Part shown: positions 6,108-7,584 of the stretch, one piece after another
Position numbering within the stretch: the stretch's first letter is position 1
Layout of the letters: every line of letters begins with the position of its first letter
Origin: Dehalococcoidia bacterium
GTDB taxonomy: Bacteria > Chloroflexota > Dehalococcoidia > Bin125
DNA: 7,584 nucleotides
Direction of reading: 5' to 3'
NCBI GenBank assembly: GCA_007571275.1
Contig: RKRS01000096.1
Location: 1 to 7,584, forward strand
Translations under genes and position numbers: made by a program
Notes under the pieces: generated by a model
Databases searched by the model: none
Told to the model about the DNA's origin: nothing
The model's input: the letters and a program-made list of their open reading frames with translations, nothing else

Positions 6108-7584
6108 TTAGAGGAACAGCGGTCCGAAGACGACGGCGACGATCGACATCAGCTTGAGCAGGATGTTGAGCGACGGTCCTGAGGTGTCCTTGAACGGGTC
6201 GCCAACGGTGTCGCCGACGACGGCGGCCGAATGGGCGTCGGAGCCTTTGCCGCCAAAGTTGCCCTCTTCGATGTACTTCTTGGCGTTGTCCCATGCACCC
6301 CCGGCGTTGGCCATCATCAGCGCCAGCATCGCCCCGGCGGCGATGGAGCCGATCAGCAGACCGCCCAGAGCTTCGGCGGAGATCACTGCGCCGACAAAGA
6401 TCGGGACGACGACCGCGATCAGACCGGGAATGATCATTTCGCGCAACGCGCCATCGGTTGAAATCGAGATGGCGCGCTCGTAGTCAGGGTCTTGTGAGCC
6501 GTCCATGATGCCAGGCATCTCGCGGAACTGGCGCCGCACTTCCTGGACCATCGACTCAGCTGCGCGACCAACTGCGCCCATTGAGAGCGCCGAGAAGACA
6601 AATGGCATCAACGCGCCGATCAACAGACCGATCAGCACTTTGTAGTCGAGCAGGTTGAGGACGGCGGAGCTGATGTCACCCCAGACAGTGATCGCGTAGG
6701 TCGCGAGCAGGGCGAGCGCGGTGAGGGCGGCGGAGCCGATGGCGAAGCCCTTGCCTGTCGCGGCGGTGGTGTTGCCGAGCTGGTCGAGCGCGTCGGTGCG
6801 CTCGCGCACTTCCGGATCGAGTCCTGCCTGCTCGGCAATGCCGCCGGCGTTGTCGGCGACGGGGCCGTAAGCGTCGGTGGCAAGCGTGACACCGAGCGGA
6901 GCGAGCATGCCGACCGCAGCTAGCGCGACGGCGTAGAACTCGGCAAGCTCGTAGGCGATCACAATCGCCACGACGATGGTGATGAGCGGGATCAGGGTGG
7001 ACATCATACCCAGGCTGAGGCCGCCAATGATGATCGGTCCCGTACCGGATTCGGCCTGCTGGCTGAGGTTGACCGTCGGCGAGTAGCGTCGGCCGCCGAG
7101 GTTGAAGCCTTCGGAGGAGGTGTAGCCCTCGGTGACCGTGCCAATGATCTGACCGGCAATCAAACCGACGAGGATGGCGAAGAAGAGGTTCCACTTGTCG
7201 CCGGCGAGCGAGTCGAGGTCGAGGAAGGCGATGGCGATGATCGCGCCGATCAGGACCAATCCGGAGGCGCCGAAGACGCCGGCACGCAGCGCCCAGAGGA
7301 GACGGCCTTGGTCCGCCTGCTCGCCGGTGCGGACGAAGAAGGTGCCGATGACGGCGGCGAGGATGCCAATGCCAGCGATCAGCATCGGCAGAACCAGCAG
7401 TTCGTCCCTCCAGCCAGCGAGCGCGCCGGTTCCGACTGCGGTGAGCGCCAGGGCCATCGTGGCGACCATTGAGCCGACGTAGGACTCGAACAGGTCCGCG
7501 CCCATGCCCGCGACATCGCCGACGTTGTCACCGACGTTGTCGGCGATGGTGGCCGGGTTACGCGGGTCATCCTCAGGGATGCCA
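6108..7584 (-). CDS. hppA: Membrane-integral pyrophosphatase, K+-dependent type, H+ or Na+ pump (partial, N-terminus off right edge)
   Basis: 491 C-terminal residues are visible; the frame stays open to the window end, so ATG 7505 is internal, not the start. The protein splits pyrophosphate and uses the energy to pump ions across the cytoplasmic membrane. Visible motifs (fragment numbering): the acidic active-site stretch NPATIADNVGDNVGDVAG (9-26); DLFESY (30-35) with the coupling Glu at 33; YGPVADNAGGIAEQ (239-252); GNTTAATGKG (270-279); and GDTVGDPFKDTSGPSLN (457-473). Many long hydrophobic segments lie between, about ten or eleven helices. Ala274 and Gly277 are the residues typical of K+-dependent enzymes, where K+-independent ones have Lys and Thr. 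The Glu in DLFESY is the position found in Na+ pumps and some H+ pumps, so the transported ion is open. The usual EYYT loop reads EGYT (151-154). The gene ends at the palindromic repeat region; promoter and start are not visible. Confidence 0.95.
   Translation of the reverse strand, partial: GIPEDDPRNPATIADNVGDNVGDVAGMGADLFESYVGSMVATMALALTAVGTGALAGWRDELLVLPMLIAGIGILAAVIGTFFVRTGEQADQGRLLWALRAGVFGASGLVLIGAIIAIAFLDLDSLAGDKWNLFFAILVGLIAGQIIGTVTEGYTSSEGFNLGGRRYSPTVNLSQQAESGTGPIIIGGLSLGMMSTLIPLITIVVAIVIAYELAEFYAVALAAVGMLAPLGVTLATDAYGPVADNAGGIAEQAGLDPEVRERTDALDQLGNTTAATGKGFAIGSAALTALALLATYAITVWGDISSAVLNLLDYKVLIGLLIGALMPFVFSALSMGAVGRAAESMVQEVRRQFREMPGIMDGSQDPDYERAISISTDGALREMIIPGLIAVVVPIFVGAVISAEALGGLLIGSIAAGAMLALMMANAGGAWDNAKKYIEEGNFGGKGSDAHSAAVVGDTVGDPFKDTSGPSLNILLKLMSIVAVVFGPLFL

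Noticed and set aside
5795..6182. Several 72-90 aa frames across the palindromic region
   Set aside because: They translate repeat DNA on either strand and yield Pro/Gly/Arg-rich products with no family resemblance.
6108..7505. Pyrophosphatase as a complete gene starting at ATG 7505
   Set aside because: The same frame continues upstream to the window end through conserved active-site sequence, so that Met is internal.

Overview
The window holds five recognisable housekeeping genes, two of them cut by the window edges, plus one very small gene. The DNA is GC-rich. A single-chain bacterial glycyl-tRNA synthetase, an FdxA-type seven-iron ferredoxin, a K+-dependent-type membrane pyrophosphatase and the UvrA sequence style together suggest a Chloroflexota-like (perhaps Thermomicrobia-like) or other deep-branching GC-rich bacterium. 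That placement is inference from family resemblance only.

Layout, left to right. Bases 1-791 (minus) are the N-terminal 5'-nuclease part of DNA polymerase I (polA), running off the left edge. A 96-bp divergent spacer separates it from uvrA (888-3797, plus), the damage-recognition ATPase of nucleotide excision repair. Next, a good sigma70-like promoter (3858-3886) and a strong Shine-Dalgarno sequence serve a 93-aa 7Fe ferredoxin (3951-4232, plus). The ferredoxin converges on glyS (4376-5686, minus), and an inverted repeat between them could terminate both. A 78-bp divergent spacer follows, with an extended -10 promoter for a 49-aa single-helix membrane protein (5765-5914, plus). Bases 5923-6090 are a dense chain of nested G/C-rich palindromes. 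The window ends with the C-terminal 491 residues of a membrane-integral pyrophosphatase (6108-7584, minus), whose N-terminus lies off the right edge.

How the genes relate: Pol I fills the gap left by UvrABC excision, so divergent polA and uvrA form a plausible repair pair. The remaining genes (electron carrier, translation enzyme, ion-pumping pyrophosphatase) are general metabolism and look individually transcribed, not parts of one operon.

I found no undescribed multi-gene system. The points worth a second look are the composite palindromic element, the small membrane-protein gene with its own promoter, an apparently leaderless polA, lost conserved residues in UvrA (a zinc ligand and the histidine after Walker B), and active-site and ion-selectivity features of the pyrophosphatase.
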